From the NCBI RefSeq assembly GCF_003815655.1, contig NZ_CP033917.1, positions 1,116,001 to 1,180,000 of the forward strand: a stretch of 64,000 bases of DNA. The letters are read 5' to 3'. A program made the position numbers and the translations under genes. This document shows, one piece after another, positions 28,592 through 36,719 of the stretch. Source of the stretch: Chryseobacterium sp. G0201 (lineage in GTDB: Bacteria; Bacteroidota; Bacteroidia; Flavobacteriales; Weeksellaceae). Below the pieces are notes generated by a model. It was not told the origin of the DNA and did no database searches. It saw only the letters and a program-made list of their open reading frames with translations. How positions within the stretch are numbered: the first letter of the stretch is position 1; each line of letters begins with the position of its first letter.

Positions 28592-29022
28592 TGGAAAACA
28601 AATTACCAACATCTGATCAAAATTTTGTGGAAAGCTTAATTCCGCAAAGATCTCCTTTTGTAATGGTGAATGAACTTTCCGAATATTCTGAAAATCACCT
28701 GATCTCAGGATTTGAAATAAAAGAAGAGAATATTTTTGTGCAGAACGGAATTTTTCAGGCATCGGGATTGATAGAACATCAGGCGCAAAGCGTAGCTTTA
28801 CACACCGGATACAAATATTATCTTTTGGGGAAAGATGCTCCAACCGGATATATTGGTGCTATCAAATCTTTTGAAGCTGAATCATTGCCAAAAGTCGGAG
28901 ATCATTTGAGGTCTGAAGTTACCATTCTTAATGAAGTAATGGGAGTTACGCTTGTAAATATTATTACCAAACTAAATGATATCGAGATCGCCAACTCTCA
29001 AATGAAAACTGTTGTAAAATAA
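28591..29022 (+). CDS. FabZ-like hotdog protein lacking the catalytic His
   Basis: The start chosen is ATG 28591 (143 residues), overlapping the darB stop. IPQRSPFVMVNEL corresponds to the PHRxPFLLVD segment of FabZ. ENIFVQNGIFQASGLIEHQAQS corresponds to the FabZ GHFPxxPxxPGVLIxEAMAQ segment. The general-base His is Gln51 here, while the acidic residue is kept (Glu62). The next gene is a paralogue with His and Glu both present. A plausible reading is a non-catalytic or half-active subunit of a heterodimeric dehydratase, as reported for ApeI:ApeP in aryl polyene synthesis. Independent activity is doubtful. Confidence 0.75.
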   Translation: MENKLPTSDQNFVESLIPQRSPFVMVNELSEYSENHLISGFEIKEENIFVQNGIFQASGLIEHQAQSVALHTGYKYYLLGKDAPTGYIGAIKSFEAESLPKVGDHLRSEVTILNEVMGVTLVNIITKLNDIEIANSQMKTVVK

Positions 29023-29027
29023 TTTTA

Positions 29028-29471
29028 ATGGAAATCAAGGAAAACGACATCATCAATATTCATCAATTCTTACCTCATCGCAATCCAATGCTGATGACAG
29101 ATTATATTCTGGAATTGACCAAAGAAAAAGTGGTGACTTCGTTTGAAATTCTGGAAGACAATATTTTTGTGCATAATAATGAGTTCGTTGAAGCTGGTTT
29201 AATTGAAAACCTTGCGCAAACCTGTTCATCAATTCTCGGACAAAGTTTCTTCGAAAATCCTGAAGCCGATACAAAAGTGATCGGTTTTATTACCAATATC
29301 AAAAAAATTGAAGTTTTCGCGTTGCCTAAAGTTGGTGACAAAATTATTTCAAAAGCATCTTTGATTTCTCAGTATGAAAATATCTGCAACATCTTTTGTG
29401 AGACCTTCAATAATGATGAATTATTGATCAGAGGTGAGATTAATTTGTTTATTCAGGAAATAAAACAATAA
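29028..29471 (+). CDS. 3-hydroxyacyl-ACP dehydratase-like hotdog protein
   Basis: The 147-residue protein is a paralogue of its upstream neighbour, 5 bases away. FLPHRNPMLMTDYILE matches the FabZ N-terminal motif. NIFVHNNEFVEAGLIENLAQT keeps both catalytic positions (His49, Glu60), although the loop between them is shorter than in FabZ. It should remove water from 3-hydroxyacyl-ACP to give the trans-enoyl chain of the polyene, possibly as a heterodimer with the preceding protein. Confidence 0.78.
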   Translation: MEIKENDIINIHQFLPHRNPMLMTDYILELTKEKVVTSFEILEDNIFVHNNEFVEAGLIENLAQTCSSILGQSFFENPEADTKVIGFITNIKKIEVFALPKVGDKIISKASLISQYENICNIFCETFNNDELLIRGEINLFIQEIKQ

Positions 29472-29477
29472 AAACAG

Positions 29478-29882
29478 ATGAAAAAACAAGACCTTCCTCA
29501 AGACGAAAGCAATCTGAAGTCAGCTAACATGACTGAGGTTTTGTATGTAACTGACGAAAACAACAATTATACAACTGCCAACAGTATTGGCTGGGAAGCT
29601 AAAAAAGCAGCTTTAAATGAATCTTTAGCTCTTATCAACGAAAGAATAGAAGAAGCAAAACAGGATGTTGCCAATAATGTAGCGAGTCCGATTGTTTACT
29701 TCATGGAATTGAATAAAATGGATTTGCAGGTTCTTGCTTCCTATGCCGGAATGTGGCAATGGAGAGTAAAAAGACATACAAAACCAAAAATCTTTAAGAC
29801 ACTAAGCGAATCCGTACTGAAAAAATATGCCGATGCATTCGGAATTTCAGTGGATGAATTAAAAAATTTCAACGGGAAATAA
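29478..29882 (+). CDS. Conserved hypothetical protein of the flexirubin operon
   Basis: I do not recognise a domain in these 134 residues. The protein is soluble and mostly helical; the first 45 residues are polar, followed by a charged helix (AALNESLALINERIEEAKQD). The C-terminus (SVLKKYADAFGISVDELKNF) looks like the end of an XRE/Cro-type helix-turn-helix domain (the last helices), but the recognition helix is not evident. Its tight position, 6 bases after the dehydratase gene, points to a part in pigment synthesis, perhaps as a scaffold or structural partner. Confidence 0.7.
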   Translation: MKKQDLPQDESNLKSANMTEVLYVTDENNNYTTANSIGWEAKKAALNESLALINERIEEAKQDVANNVASPIVYFMELNKMDLQVLASYAGMWQWRVKRHTKPKIFKTLSESVLKKYADAFGISVDELKNFNGK

Positions 29883-29885
29883 ATA

Positions 29886-29918
29886 GAAACCTTCAAAATT
29901 TTGAAACCTTGAAGGTTT
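29886..29918. repeat. Short palindromic dispersed repeat (CCTTCAA/TTGAAGG type)
   Basis: Between two operon genes, AAACCTTCAA (29888-29897) pairs with TTGAAGGTTT (29909-29918) around a TTTGAAAC-containing centre. Repeats of this look are common intergenic elements in flavobacteria; the copy number in this genome cannot be seen from here. Confidence 0.5.
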
Positions 29919-29936
29919 GGTAAAATCAAGCAACGA

Positions 29937-30932
29937 ATGAAACTTAATTTTGAACACCATCAAACTGCGCATTGCGAAAACGGTGTTGCCTCTAATTTAT
30001 TAATAAACAAAGGACTGAAACTCAGCGAACCAATGATCTTCGGAATTGGCTCTGGGTTATTTTTCGTGTATTTACCTTTTTTAAAAGTAAATTTCGCCCC
30101 AGGTTTTAGTTACAGACCAATGCCGGGAGCTATTTTCAGCAAAGCCGCAAAAAGACTGGGAATTAAAATTAAAAGAGAAAAATTCTCGAATCCTAAAGAC
30201 GCACAATTAGCGTTAGAAAAAAACTTAGAAAACAATGTACCTACAGGTTTACAGGTTGGGGTTTTTAACCTTACGTATTTTCCTGAAGAATATAAATTCC
30301 ACTTCAACGCCCATAATTTAGTTGTTTACGGAAAAGAAAACGGAAGATTCTTGATCAGTGATCCAGTGATGGATTACACCACTTCCCTTTCCGAAGCCGA
30401 ATTGGAAAAAGTAAGATATGCTAAAGGCGCACTTCCTCCAAAAGGGCATATGTACTACCCTACTTACATTCCTGAAAATGTAAATCTGGAAGAAGCCATC
30501 AAAAAAGGAATCAAAGATACCTGCAAAAATATGCTGGCTCCCGTTCCGATTATTGGCGTAAGAGCTATGAGATGGGTAGCGAAAAGCATCCCGAAATGGG
30601 CAGATAAAAAAGGAACAAAAGTCACCAATCATTATTTGGGACAGCTTATTAGAATGCAGGAAGAAATTGGTACCGGCGGTGGCGGTTTCAGGTTTATTTA
30701 CGGTGCATTTTTGCAAGAGGCTGCCGTAATTCTTAAGAATGATGAGTTGAAAGAATTATCTAAAGAAATTACCGCAATTGGTGACCTTTGGAGAGATTTT
30801 GCCGTAGATATTGCGAGAGTTTACAAAAATAGAAATTCTAAAAGCGATATTTACAACCAACTTTCAAAATCAATGCTTCATATTGCTGATCTGGAAGAAG
30901 CTTTCTATAAAAAACTGAGAAAAGCAATCTAA
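29937..30932 (+). CDS. BtrH-like (DUF4872) acyltransferase/papain-fold protein
   Basis: The 331-residue protein matches the BtrH N-terminal plus DUF4872 layout. Candidate catalytic residues are Cys13 in AHCENGVASN, His126 in AHNLVVYG and Asp142 in ISDPVMDY, a papain-like Cys-His-Asp order. BtrH moves an acyl group from an ACP to an amine in butirosin synthesis. Here a similar step could transfer the polyenoyl chain from ACP to the resorcinol hydroxyl, forming the flexirubin ester; that role is inference. The following ABC ATPase gene starts one base after its stop. Confidence 0.75.
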   Translation: MKLNFEHHQTAHCENGVASNLLINKGLKLSEPMIFGIGSGLFFVYLPFLKVNFAPGFSYRPMPGAIFSKAAKRLGIKIKREKFSNPKDAQLALEKNLENNVPTGLQVGVFNLTYFPEEYKFHFNAHNLVVYGKENGRFLISDPVMDYTTSLSEAELEKVRYAKGALPPKGHMYYPTYIPENVNLEEAIKKGIKDTCKNMLAPVPIIGVRAMRWVAKSIPKWADKKGTKVTNHYLGQLIRMQEEIGTGGGGFRFIYGAFLQEAAVILKNDELKELSKEITAIGDLWRDFAVDIARVYKNRNSKSDIYNQLSKSMLHIADLEEAFYKKLRKAI

Positions 30933-30933
30933 C

Positions 30934-31689
30934 GTGGAGAATATCATTGAAATAAAAAATCTGTATAAAAAATACAAGTCTGCAGAAGAAGTTTCTGTAA
31001 ATGATATCTCGTTGAATATTGATAAAAACGAAATCTACGGAATTCTGGGACCCAACGGAGCTGGAAAAACAACATTAATCTCAATGCTTTCGGGGTTGAT
31101 AAAACCAACTTCAGGAACTTTTAAGATCAACGGATTATCTCCTCAAAAAGACGGTTTTAAATTAAGACAAATCATCGGGATCGTTCCTCAGGAATACGCA
31201 TTATATCCGACTCTTACCGCAAAGGAAAACTTAATGTTTTTTGGAAGCTTGTACGGTTTACCTCATAAAAAATTAAAAACAGCGATTGATGAATCTTTAG
31301 AACTTATGGGTTTATCAAAATTCGCGGATAAAAAAGTAGAGCAATTCTCTGGAGGAATGAAGCGCCGTTGCAATTTGATAGCAGGAACACTTCACAATCC
31401 TAAAGTCTTATTTTTAGATGAACCAACCGTTGGCGTTGATGTTCAGTCTAAAAAAGCAATTATTGATTATCTTTTGGATTTAAATAAAAAAGGAACGTGC
31501 ATCATTTATACCTCACATCACCTTTCTGAAGCAGAAGAATTCTGTACAAAAATCGCGATCATCGATCATGGAAAAATCCACGCGGTCGGAACTCCCGAAG
31601 AATTGGTGAATCGAGTTCCAAGTGCGGAAAATTTAGAAGATGTTTTCATTTCATTAACCGGAAAAGAATTAAGAGATGTTGTTGTATAA
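30934..31689 (+). CDS. ABC transporter ATP-binding protein
   Basis: The 251-residue ATPase starts at GTG 30934. It has Walker A GPNGAGKTT (residues 39-47), a Q-loop in GIVPQEYAL, signature FSGGMKRR, Walker B VLFLDEPTVGVD and the switch His in YTSHHLSEAE. It is of the ABC-2 (DrrA-like) exporter class. Its 3' end overlaps the permease gene by 14 bases. Likely role: inner-membrane export or flipping of the finished pigment or an intermediate. Confidence 0.95.
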   Translation: MENIIEIKNLYKKYKSAEEVSVNDISLNIDKNEIYGILGPNGAGKTTLISMLSGLIKPTSGTFKINGLSPQKDGFKLRQIIGIVPQEYALYPTLTAKENLMFFGSLYGLPHKKLKTAIDESLELMGLSKFADKKVEQFSGGMKRRCNLIAGTLHNPKVLFLDEPTVGVDVQSKKAIIDYLLDLNKKGTCIIYTSHHLSEAEEFCTKIAIIDHGKIHAVGTPEELVNRVPSAENLEDVFISLTGKELRDVVV

Positions 31690-32947
31690 ATTGTGGAGAA
31701 GTTTCGTTAAGGAAATCCTTTTACTGAAAAGAGATATCGGAGGAATCGTCATTATTTTTGTGATGCCTTTATTGCTGATCATAACGATCACATTAATTCA
31801 GGATTCTACATTTAAAAATCTGGAAGGCTCAAAAATTCCGATTATTTTTATTGATAACGACAAATCTGAAATTTCAAAAAGTATAAAACATGAGCTCGAA
31901 AATGGTAAAACATTCGAATTAGTGACCAATTACACCGAAAAATCTGCGCAAGATGCCGTTTTTTCCGGTGATTATCAGATGGCAATCGTCATTCCTGAAA
32001 ATTTAACGAAAGATTTAAATGCAAATATTGATTCTAAGGTCCAGACCATTGTAAGCTCATTTGGAATTGAGGCAGATTCAGCTTCTGCAAAAAAGAATGT
32101 TGACATAAAAGCCAAAGACATTCTCTTGTATTTTGATCCGGCAACCAATATCGGTTTCAAAAACAATGTAATGAATGCCGTTAATAAAATGGTTTTTGAG
32201 ATCGAAAATAAAAAAATCTACAAAGCATTCCAGGATCAATTGGGAACCACGGAAAATCTAGATGAAAATAAAAACTTAATCAGTTTTAAAGAAATTACGC
32301 CTACAAAAGGAAAAATGGACGTGATACCAAATTCCGTTCAGCATAATGTTCCGGCTTGGGCGCTTTTTGCGATATTTTTTATCGTCGTTCCGCTTTCTAT
32401 TAATTTAGTGAAAGAAAAAAGTCAGGGAACGAGCGTAAGAGTAAGAGTCAGTCCGACGCCTTATTATATTCATATTTTAGGAAAAACGTGTACGTATTTG
32501 ATCATCTGTATCATTCAGTTTTTATTGATGGTTGCGGTGGGAATTTACCTTTTCCCTTATATGGATCTTCCGCAATTTGATGTGACAGGAAAAATGTTTC
32601 ATTTAATTATCGTTACCATTTTCGCAGGATTAGCAGCTATTGGTTTTGGTGTTTTATTAGGAACATTAGCTGATACTCAGGAACAATCTGCACCGTTTGG
32701 AGCAACTTCTGTTGTTGTATTGGCAGCAGTCGGAGGAATATGGGTTCCCGTATTCTTAATGCCTGAATTTATGCAGACCGTTGCGAAATTCTCACCCATG
32801 AACTGGGGACTGAACGCTTATTACGACATCATTCTAAGAAACAGCGGAATCGCAGGTATCGCAAAAGAACTGGCTTTATTATTTTTATTTTATATTGCCA
32901 TGGTCACTATTTCAATTTTTTATGAAAGGAAACAAAATGCAGTCTAA
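31676..32947 (+). CDS. ABC-2 type transporter permease
   Basis: The 423-residue protein has one N-terminal helix (IVIIFVMPLLLIITITLI), a long extracytoplasmic domain (about residues 45-225) and a C-terminal bundle of five helices, as in the YhgE/Pip or DrrB-like ABC-2 permeases. It pairs with the ATPase gene it overlaps. The thioesterase gene begins inside its last codons (32937), so the order is translationally coupled. Confidence 0.93.
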   Translation: MLLYKLWRSFVKEILLLKRDIGGIVIIFVMPLLLIITITLIQDSTFKNLEGSKIPIIFIDNDKSEISKSIKHELENGKTFELVTNYTEKSAQDAVFSGDYQMAIVIPENLTKDLNANIDSKVQTIVSSFGIEADSASAKKNVDIKAKDILLYFDPATNIGFKNNVMNAVNKMVFEIENKKIYKAFQDQLGTTENLDENKNLISFKEITPTKGKMDVIPNSVQHNVPAWALFAIFFIVVPLSINLVKEKSQGTSVRVRVSPTPYYIHILGKTCTYLIICIIQFLLMVAVGIYLFPYMDLPQFDVTGKMFHLIIVTIFAGLAAIGFGVLLGTLADTQEQSAPFGATSVVVLAAVGGIWVPVFLMPEFMQTVAKFSPMNWGLNAYYDIILRNSGIAGIAKELALLFLFYIAMVTISIFYERKQNAV

Positions 32948-33362
32948 CGAAAAACCAATCCAGTGTACAGAGGAAGTACGAGTACGATTCAATGAGACAG
33001 ATCCGTTGGGTATTGTGTGGCATGGCCATTACATTGTGTATTTCGAAGACGGAAGAGAGGCTTTCGGCAGACAGCATGGCTTGACTTATCTTGATATTCA
33101 AAAAGCTGGATTTGTAACGCCTATCGTGAAAAGTACTTGTGAGCATTTTCTACCTTTAAAATATGGAGAAACATTCAATATCGTAACCACTTTTGTCAAT
33201 ACAACTGCGGCGAAATTGATTTATAAATACGAGCTTTTTAATCAAGACAATAAATTGGTGTGCAGTGGAGAAACCATTCAGGTTTTCTTAGATTCTGACA
33301 ATAATTTATGTTTGTATAATCCTGAGTTTTTTCAAGCTTGGAAAGATAAAATGGGATTATGA
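32937..33362 (+). CDS. 4HBT-family acyl thioesterase
   Basis: The start is taken as ATG 32937 (141 residues), since upstream codons lie in the permease gene. The hotdog motif RVRFNETDPLGIVWHGHYIVYFEDGRE fits the 4-hydroxybenzoyl-CoA thioesterase family, with catalytic Asp in TDPLG. Aryl polyene clusters carry a comparable thioesterase (ApeK). It may release or proofread acyl-ACP chains in the flexirubin pathway. It overlaps the next ketosynthase gene by 4 bases (ATGA). Confidence 0.88.
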   Translation: MQSNEKPIQCTEEVRVRFNETDPLGIVWHGHYIVYFEDGREAFGRQHGLTYLDIQKAGFVTPIVKSTCEHFLPLKYGETFNIVTTFVNTTAAKLIYKYELFNQDNKLVCSGETIQVFLDSDNNLCLYNPEFFQAWKDKMGL

Positions 33363-34552
33363 GAAAAGAAGTTTACATCACAGATTACAACTGCGTCACT
33401 CCTTTAGGATTTGATGTTGCATCCAACTGGAATGCTTTACTTCAAGGAAAATCAGGCGTTGCAAAACATAAAGTGATCGAAAATCAGGAAGCTTTTTATA
33501 CTTCTATTATCGATTCTGAAAAATTGGAAGAAGAATTCAACAGATTCTTCGACTCCGCTCAGAAATCGAAGATTCGGCGTTTAGCCAATGACAATATGGA
33601 TTTCACGAGGCTTGAAAAAATGTTTTTGTTAAGTTTAAAACCTTTGGTAGAAAGACATAACATTTCAGACGAAACTGCTTTTATTTTATCGACAACAAAA
33701 GGAAATATCAGCTTATTAAAAAATAAAGCAACTGTACCGGAAGGTGCTTATCTTTCAAGTTTAGCACAAAAAATCGCTGACTTTTTCGGATTTAAAACCA
33801 AGCCCATTGTAGTTTGTAACGCCTGTGTTTCAGGAGTAATGGCGATTGCTATTGCTAAAAATATGATTCAAGCAGGAAGATATAAAGATGCATTTGTCGT
33901 GGCTGGAGATGAGATCTCCGAATTTGTGATTTCAGGATTCAATTCTTTTCAAGCCATCGGAAACGAACCGTGCAAACCTTATGATAAAAATCGTAACGGA
34001 ATCAATCTTGGAGAAGCTACAGCAGCAGCTTTTATTACAAGTCATTGCGAGGAACGAAGTGACGAAGCAATCTCAAACGAAAAGTTTAGTTTTAAAATAT
34101 TAGGGGACTCAGCAATCAATGATGCCAATCATATTTCCGGACCTTCAAGAACGGGAGACGGATTGTATGCAAGCATTAAAAATGCAATGACAGAAGCGAA
34201 TGTTTCAGCAGAACAAATCAATTTTATATCTGCACACGGAACAGCAACTATATATAACGACGAAATGGAAGCTATTGCTTTCAACAGAATGGAATTACAA
34301 AATGTTCCTCTCAACAGCATGAAAGGTTTTTACGGACACTGTTTAGGAGCATCAGGTCTACTGGAAAGCATTATTTCTATGGAAAGTGCTCTTCACAGTA
34401 CCTTAATTTCATCTAAAAACTTTGAAGAAATGGGAGTTTCCCAACCTTTACATATTATTAAAGAAAACCAGCCTGCAGACATCAAATATATTTTGAAAAC
34501 AGCTTCAGGTTTTGGCGGGTGTAATGCTGCAATTGTTTTAGAAAAATGTTAA
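33359..34552 (+). CDS. Beta-ketoacyl synthase with an in-frame repeat-derived insertion
   Basis: The 397-residue enzyme has a KAS I/II fold with Cys156 in [12 protein letters not shown], first His in [11 protein letters not shown] and second His in [11 protein letters not shown], so it should be active in condensing. Residues 228-239 ([12 protein letters not shown]) are encoded by a dispersed palindromic repeat (34041-34072) found again at 37856-37887. The insertion sits between two strands (AAFIT and FSFKILGDS), a likely surface loop, so the fold may tolerate it. Probable role: chain extension for flexirubin, perhaps as a partner of the half-size ketosynthase encoded next. Confidence 0.87.
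   Translation: MRKEVYITDYNCVTPLGFDVASNWNALLQGKSGVAKHKVIENQEAFYTSIIDSEKLEEEFNRFFDSAQKSKIRRLANDNMDFTRLEKMFLLSLKPLVERHNISDETAFILSTTKGNISLLKNKATVPEGAYLSSLAQKIADFFGFKTKPIVVCNACVSGVMAIAIAKNMIQAGRYKDAFVVAGDEISEFVISGFNSFQAIGNEPCKPYDKNRNGINLGEATAAAFITSHCEERSDEAISNEKFSFKILGDSAINDANHISGPSRTGDGLYASIKNAMTEANVSAEQINFISAHGTATIYNDEMEAIAFNRMELQNVPLNSMKGFYGHCLGASGLLESIISMESALHSTLISSKNFEEMGVSQPLHIIKENQPADIKYILKTASGFGGCNAAIVLEKC
34041..34072 (+). repeat. Palindromic dispersed repeat inside a ketosynthase gene
   Basis: The 32-base segment starting GTCATTGCGAGGAACGAAGT differs at two positions from the reverse complement of 37856-37887 in an intergenic gap of the same operon. The element is read in-frame and leaves the ORF open. 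Confidence 0.85.
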
Positions 34553-34553
34553 C

Positions 34554-35096
34554 ATGATGAAGAAAACCGACATTTGCACCATAGAAAACTCAAAAATAAC
34601 CTTCAATGAAGAAGTTATTTTCGAAAGTCAAGCTGAAGTATTCTCAGAATTTGCGAAAGAAGCTTATAAAAGTTTAGAATTGAATTATCCTAAATTTCAT
34701 AAAATGGATAACTTGAGTAAATTGGCATTTTTGGCTTCCGAAGTGATTTTAAAAGATGAAGATCACAGCAAAACAGCAATAGTTTTAGCGAACAGATCAT
34801 CAAGTTTAGATACTGATTTCAAATATCAGGAAAGCATCAACTCTCAGGATAATTTCTTCCCGAGCCCGGCTGTTTTTGTGTACACGTTGCCTAACATCTG
34901 CGTCGGGGAAATAAGCATCAGACATAAAATGCAGACAGAGAATGCTTTTTTTGTTTTGGATGAATTTGATGAAAAATTTTTAAATGATTACTCAGAACAG
35001 ATCTTACAGTCAGGAAAGGCTGAAAAGGTACTCTGTGGCTGGGTAGAGCTATATCAGGAAAGTTATAAAGCTTTTGTATATTTGCTTACGAACTAA
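34554..35096 (+). CDS. Half-size ketosynthase-like protein (3-oxoacyl-ACP synthase-like)
   Basis: These 180 residues resemble the N-terminal half of a thiolase-fold ketosynthase: [11 protein letters not shown], then [25 protein letters not shown] and [10 protein letters not shown]. There is no catalytic Cys motif at the expected site and no C-terminal half with the two His residues, so it cannot condense alone. It begins one base after the preceding ketosynthase gene, implying a fixed partnership. A role as structural subunit, like a truncated chain-length factor, is inferred. Confidence 0.7.
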   Translation: MMKKTDICTIENSKITFNEEVIFESQAEVFSEFAKEAYKSLELNYPKFHKMDNLSKLAFLASEVILKDEDHSKTAIVLANRSSSLDTDFKYQESINSQDNFFPSPAVFVYTLPNICVGEISIRHKMQTENAFFVLDEFDEKFLNDYSEQILQSGKAEKVLCGWVELYQESYKAFVYLLTN

Positions 35097-35180
35097 TATA
35101 ACAATTTAACAATATAACAATGTAGCAATAATTTGCAGTCATCCATGGTAAACTGGTACACTGCTAAATTGGTACATTAA
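35097..35180. repeat. Palindrome-like dispersed repeat upstream of the ACP gene
   Basis: This segment is rich in AACAATTTAACAATATAACAAT and AAATTGGTACATT-type words, which are mutually complementary (TAACAAT.. / ..ATTGGTA). Related sequence occurs at 35449-35515 and 50763-50860, each next to an ACP gene. No ORF is present. Confidence 0.5.
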
Positions 35181-35190
35181 AATAATTTTT

Positions 35191-35448
35191 ATGGAAAACT
35201 TACAAACTGAATTGAAGCACAAAATTATCGAAGTACTTAATCTTGAAGACGTTTCTATAGAAGAGATCAAAGATACTGATCCGTTATTCGGAGGAGGTTT
35301 AGGATTAGATTCTATCGACGCTTTAGAGTTGATCGTTCTTCTTGACAAAGATTATGGAATAAAATTAGCCGATCCTAAAAAAGGAAAGGAAATTTTTCAA
35401 TCTATCGATACGATGGCAAAATTCATCGAAGAAAACAGAACAAAATAA
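35191..35448 (+). CDS. Acyl carrier protein (first of two)
   Basis: The 85-residue protein has the phosphopantetheine attachment motif GLGLDSIDALEL with Ser41. It holds growing chains for the flexirubin ketosynthases. The N-terminal helix (LKHKIIEVLNLE) and the acidic helix II are typical. It is flanked on both sides by related intergenic repeats. No phosphopantetheinyl transferase gene is seen in the window. Confidence 0.93.
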   Translation: MENLQTELKHKIIEVLNLEDVSIEEIKDTDPLFGGGLGLDSIDALELIVLLDKDYGIKLADPKKGKEIFQSIDTMAKFIEENRTK

Positions 35449-35515
35449 ATGAATCAATCTAGCAATGTATCAATATTGGTAACCCGTTAAATTGATGCAC
35501 TGTTACATTATAAGA
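35449..35515. repeat. Dispersed repeat downstream of the ACP gene
   Basis: The sequence contains CAATGTATCAATATTGGTAAC and TTAAATTGATGCACTGTTACATT, which resemble the elements at 35097-35180 and 50763-50860. Confidence 0.45.
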
Positions 35516-35519
35516 TAAA

Positions 35520-36719
35520 ATGAGTCAAAAAATTGCCATAACAGGAATGGGCATCATATCTTCCATCGGAAACAATGTGGAAGAAAATTTTATTTCGTTA
35601 AAAACCGGAAAACACGGAATTTCAGATATTCAATTATTTGAAACCCGCCACACCGGAAATATTAAAACAGGCGAGATAAAACTATCTAATGAAGAATTGG
35701 TACAAAAACTTCAGCTTAATGAAGATAATAATGTGACAAGAACTGCTTTACTAGGTATGGTTGCTACAAAAGAAGCTGTAGAAAGTGCCGGAATATTAGA
35801 TATTAACGGCTACAAAACGGGTTTAATTTCCTCAACAAGCGTTGGCGGAATGGATATCACCGAAAAATATTTCTACTCCTATGAAGACTTTCCTGAAAAG
35901 CAAAAATATATCGACTCTCATGATGCAGGAAATTCATCATTAGCGATTGCAGATTATTTAGGTCTGAAAGGTATGGTTTCGACCATCAGTACGGCTTGTT
36001 CTTCAGCAGCTAACGCGATTATGATGGGCGCAAAGCTTATTAAAAATGGTGTTTTAGACCGCGTGATCGTTGGTGGAACAGATTCTCTTTCAAAATTTAC
36101 TTTGAATGGATTTAGTACCCTAATGATTCTTACCGATTCTTACAATACACCTTTCGACAATGACAGAAAAGGATTAAATCTCGGAGAAGCAGCCGCTTTT
36201 CTGGTGTTGGAATCTGATGAAGTTGTTAAAAAAGAAAATAAAAAAGTCCTAGGCTATCTTTCGGGCTATGGAAATGCCAATGATGCTCACCATCAAACCG
36301 CTTCTTCAGAAAACGGACAAGGTGCATTTCTGGCGATGGAAAAAGCATTGAAAGTCTCAGGTTTACAGAAAGAAAACATCGATTATATCAACGTTCACGG
36401 AACCGCAACTCCAAATAATGATCTATCGGAAGGAATTGCGATGATCAGAATTTTTGGAGAAAATCAAGTCCCGGAATTTAGTTCTACAAAAGCATTTACA
36501 GGTCATACTTTGGCGGCGGCGGCAGGAATTGAAGCCGTATATTCATTGTTGGCTATTCAAAATAATATCATTTTCCCGAATCTTAACTTTAAAAATAAGA
36601 TGGAAGAATTTGATTTAACTCCCGTTACTGAATTGAAAGAAAAGAATATCGATCATGTACTTTCCAATTCATTTGGGTTTGGAGGAAATTGTTCAACTTT
36701 AATTTTCTCAAAATCATGA
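35520..36719 (+). CDS. Beta-ketoacyl-ACP synthase (KAS II-like, ApeO-like)
   Basis: The 399-residue enzyme has Cys160 in ISTACSSAANAI, His in NVHGTATPNND and His in FTGHTLAAAAG, a complete catalytic triad. The following gene encodes a Cys-less homologue, overlapping by 4 bases; together they look like a KS/chain-length-factor pair such as ApeO:ApeC, which extends the polyene on ACP. The family is established; the pairing is inferred from overlap and homology. Confidence 0.9.
   Translation: MSQKIAITGMGIISSIGNNVEENFISLKTGKHGISDIQLFETRHTGNIKTGEIKLSNEELVQKLQLNEDNNVTRTALLGMVATKEAVESAGILDINGYKTGLISSTSVGGMDITEKYFYSYEDFPEKQKYIDSHDAGNSSLAIADYLGLKGMVSTISTACSSAANAIMMGAKLIKNGVLDRVIVGGTDSLSKFTLNGFSTLMILTDSYNTPFDNDRKGLNLGEAAAFLVLESDEVVKKENKKVLGYLSGYGNANDAHHQTASSENGQGAFLAMEKALKVSGLQKENIDYINVHGTATPNNDLSEGIAMIRIFGENQVPEFSSTKAFTGHTLAAAAGIEAVYSLLAIQNNIIFPNLNFKNKMEEFDLTPVTELKEKNIDHVLSNSFGFGGNCSTLIFSKS

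Noticed and set aside
29478..29882. Transcription regulator with helix-turn-helix
   Set aside because: Only the last helices resemble XRE proteins; no convincing recognition helix, so left as hypothetical.
30318..30716. Minus-strand ORF of 132 codons
   Set aside because: Antisense to the BtrH-like gene; composition is that of a shadow frame.
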